From positions 1 to 6,076 of the forward strand of contig JALSKR010000282.1 of the NCBI GenBank assembly GCA_026988735.1: a stretch of DNA of 6,076 bases, written 5' to 3'. Made by a program: the position numbers and the translations under genes. A model generated the notes under the pieces. The model was not told the origin of the DNA, did not search any database, and saw only the letters and a list, made by a program, of their open reading frames with translations. Shown here piece by piece: positions 5,591 to 6,076 of this stretch. Position 1 is the first letter of the stretch, and every line of letters starts with the position of its first letter. The stretch is from Sulfurimonas sp. Lineage in GTDB: Bacteria; Campylobacterota; Campylobacteria; Campylobacterales; Sulfurimonadaceae.

Positions 5591-6040
5591 TGCAGCACCC
5601 GTCACAATTTTTCCACCTTCAAATTTCTGAACTCTTTTCCATAGTCTTTGTGCCTGTATATCATCACATACAGAGTATCCAAACTCTCTAAAGCCTTTTA
5701 CAGCATCATAATCTTTTACGGCACCGACAGTTATAAAAATATAATCATAATGAACTTCGTTGCCATTTTTAAGTTTTAGGAGACTGTTTTTCGCATCTAC
5801 ATGTAACACTTCATCTTGAATGAAAGCAGCCCCGCGACCCTCTAAAGTATGCTTGAGTTCTATAAGAGAGTGAGAAACAGGAGCACCTTCAAAGGAGACT
5901 TCAGGAAGAGAAGGTTTTAAAAGTGAATGAGATCTTGAATCAATGACAGTAATGTCTATCTTTTTACCGACAAGGTGACGAATTTTATAAAATATATGTA
6001 ATCCTGCAAACCCTGCACCCAATATAACGACTTTTTTCAT
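5579..6040 (-). CDS. N-terminal fragment of the SQR-like flavoprotein (FAD-binding half)
   Basis: This is the 153-residue product expected if translation stops at the UGA. It starts with a Rossmann beta-alpha-beta unit, VVILGAGFAG (4-13), whose acidic D34 in TVIDSR would hold the FAD ribose. LLKPSLPEV (40-48) matches the SQR/NDH-2 segment after it. YDYIFITVGA (98-107) is the usual strand before the first domain crossover, and C125 matches the Cys128-type cysteine of SQR. The fragment ends right after the crossover strand GKIVTGAA, so it lacks the second and third conserved cysteines and the second FAD motif and could not act as an SQR alone. Confidence 0.7.
   Translation of the reverse strand: MKKVVILGAGFAGLHIFYKIRHLVGKKIDITVIDSRSHSLLKPSLPEVSFEGAPVSHSLIELKHTLEGRGAAFIQDEVLHVDAKNSLLKLKNGNEVHYDYIFITVGAVKDYDAVKGFREFGYSVCDDIQAQRLWKRVQKFEGGKIVTGAAKST
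5580..5601 (-). other. RNA hairpin whose 3' arm contains the first two bases of the interrupting UGA
   Basis: On the minus-strand transcript CGGGUGCU (5601-5594) pairs with AGCACCUG (5587-5580) around the loop GCAAAA, giving 8 bp including one G-U pair. The last paired bases are the U and G of the in-frame UGA. No U-run follows, so it is not an intrinsic terminator. It could pause ribosomes or influence decoding at this codon, or be incidental. Confidence 0.45.
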
Positions 6041-6076
6041 TTTTGATTCCTCGGAATTAATTTTCGCTATTTTTAT

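Larger units (their letters stand above)
4820..6040 (-). pseudogene. SQR-family FAD/NAD(P)-dependent oxidoreductase interrupted by one in-frame UGA
   Basis: A 406-codon frame from ATG 6040 to TAA 4820, broken only by TGA at 5581-5579 (codon 154); both sides are in the same frame with no other lesion. The protein resembles sulfide:quinone oxidoreductase, a peripheral membrane flavoprotein that moves electrons from sulfide to quinone. Three cysteines align with those of Aquifex and Acidithiobacillus SQR: C125 in YSVCDD, C167 in APCEGPIGE and C341 in IFCIMNMGG. Flavocytochrome c sulfide dehydrogenase shares only part of this pattern, and NDH-2 lacks it. The N-terminal GAGFAG and central NIFAAGDI motifs bind FAD. 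A good GAGGAA ribosome site (6052-6047) lies 6 nt before the ATG. Explanations, in my order of preference, are a recent nonsense mutation or sequencing error, readthrough, or recoding as selenocysteine. The exact substrate is not certain. Confidence 0.75.

Noticed and set aside
6046..6057. Inverted repeat ATTCC-TC-GGAAT before the flavoprotein gene
   Set aside because: Arms of only 5 bp overlap the ribosome binding site. The window ends too soon to see whether it belongs to a larger operator.

Overview
The window is an AT-rich, tightly packed chromosomal stretch. Gene content and base composition suggest a sulfur-oxidising member of the Campylobacterota (Sulfurimonas/Sulfurovum-like). This is inferred from a sulfide:quinone-oxidoreductase-type flavoprotein, a DHH-family (family II) inorganic pyrophosphatase, TATAAT-type -10 boxes with no clear -35, and purine-rich ribosome binding sites. 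No rRNA, tRNA, insertion sequence, CRISPR array or integration scar is visible.

Layout. Positions 1-226 form an AT-rich, apparently divergent regulatory region. A start codon with a ribosome site points left off the window. A perfect 12-bp palindrome lies in the middle. A TATAAT box precedes a (CAAA)5(TAAA)3 tetranucleotide tract that occupies the leader of the rightward genes. The rightward pair (227-2417) is a full-length AMP-forming acyl-CoA synthetase and a small membrane protein with a bacterial PH domain; the start of the second gene is irregular. It meets the leftward cluster tail to tail, with the stop codons overlapping by 4 bp.

The leftward cluster (6040 to 2414) reads: a sulfide:quinone-oxidoreductase-like flavoprotein gene interrupted by one in-frame TGA, a membrane-anchored hybrid histidine-kinase-like protein, and ppaC (Mn-dependent pyrophosphatase). 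The gaps are 43 and 50 bp, so co-transcription is plausible, but ppaC also has a good promoter of its own.

Functional reading. The acyl-CoA synthetase releases pyrophosphate, which pyrophosphatase hydrolyses; this is a metabolic link, though the genes are on opposite strands. The SQR-like protein would feed electrons from sulfide or a related donor into the quinone pool. The most unusual features are two. The histidine kinase homologue has lost its phosphoacceptor histidine (Thr108 in its place) together with parts of its ATP-lid and receiver motifs. The flavoprotein has an otherwise undamaged 406-codon frame broken by a single UGA that sits on the 3' arm of an RNA hairpin.
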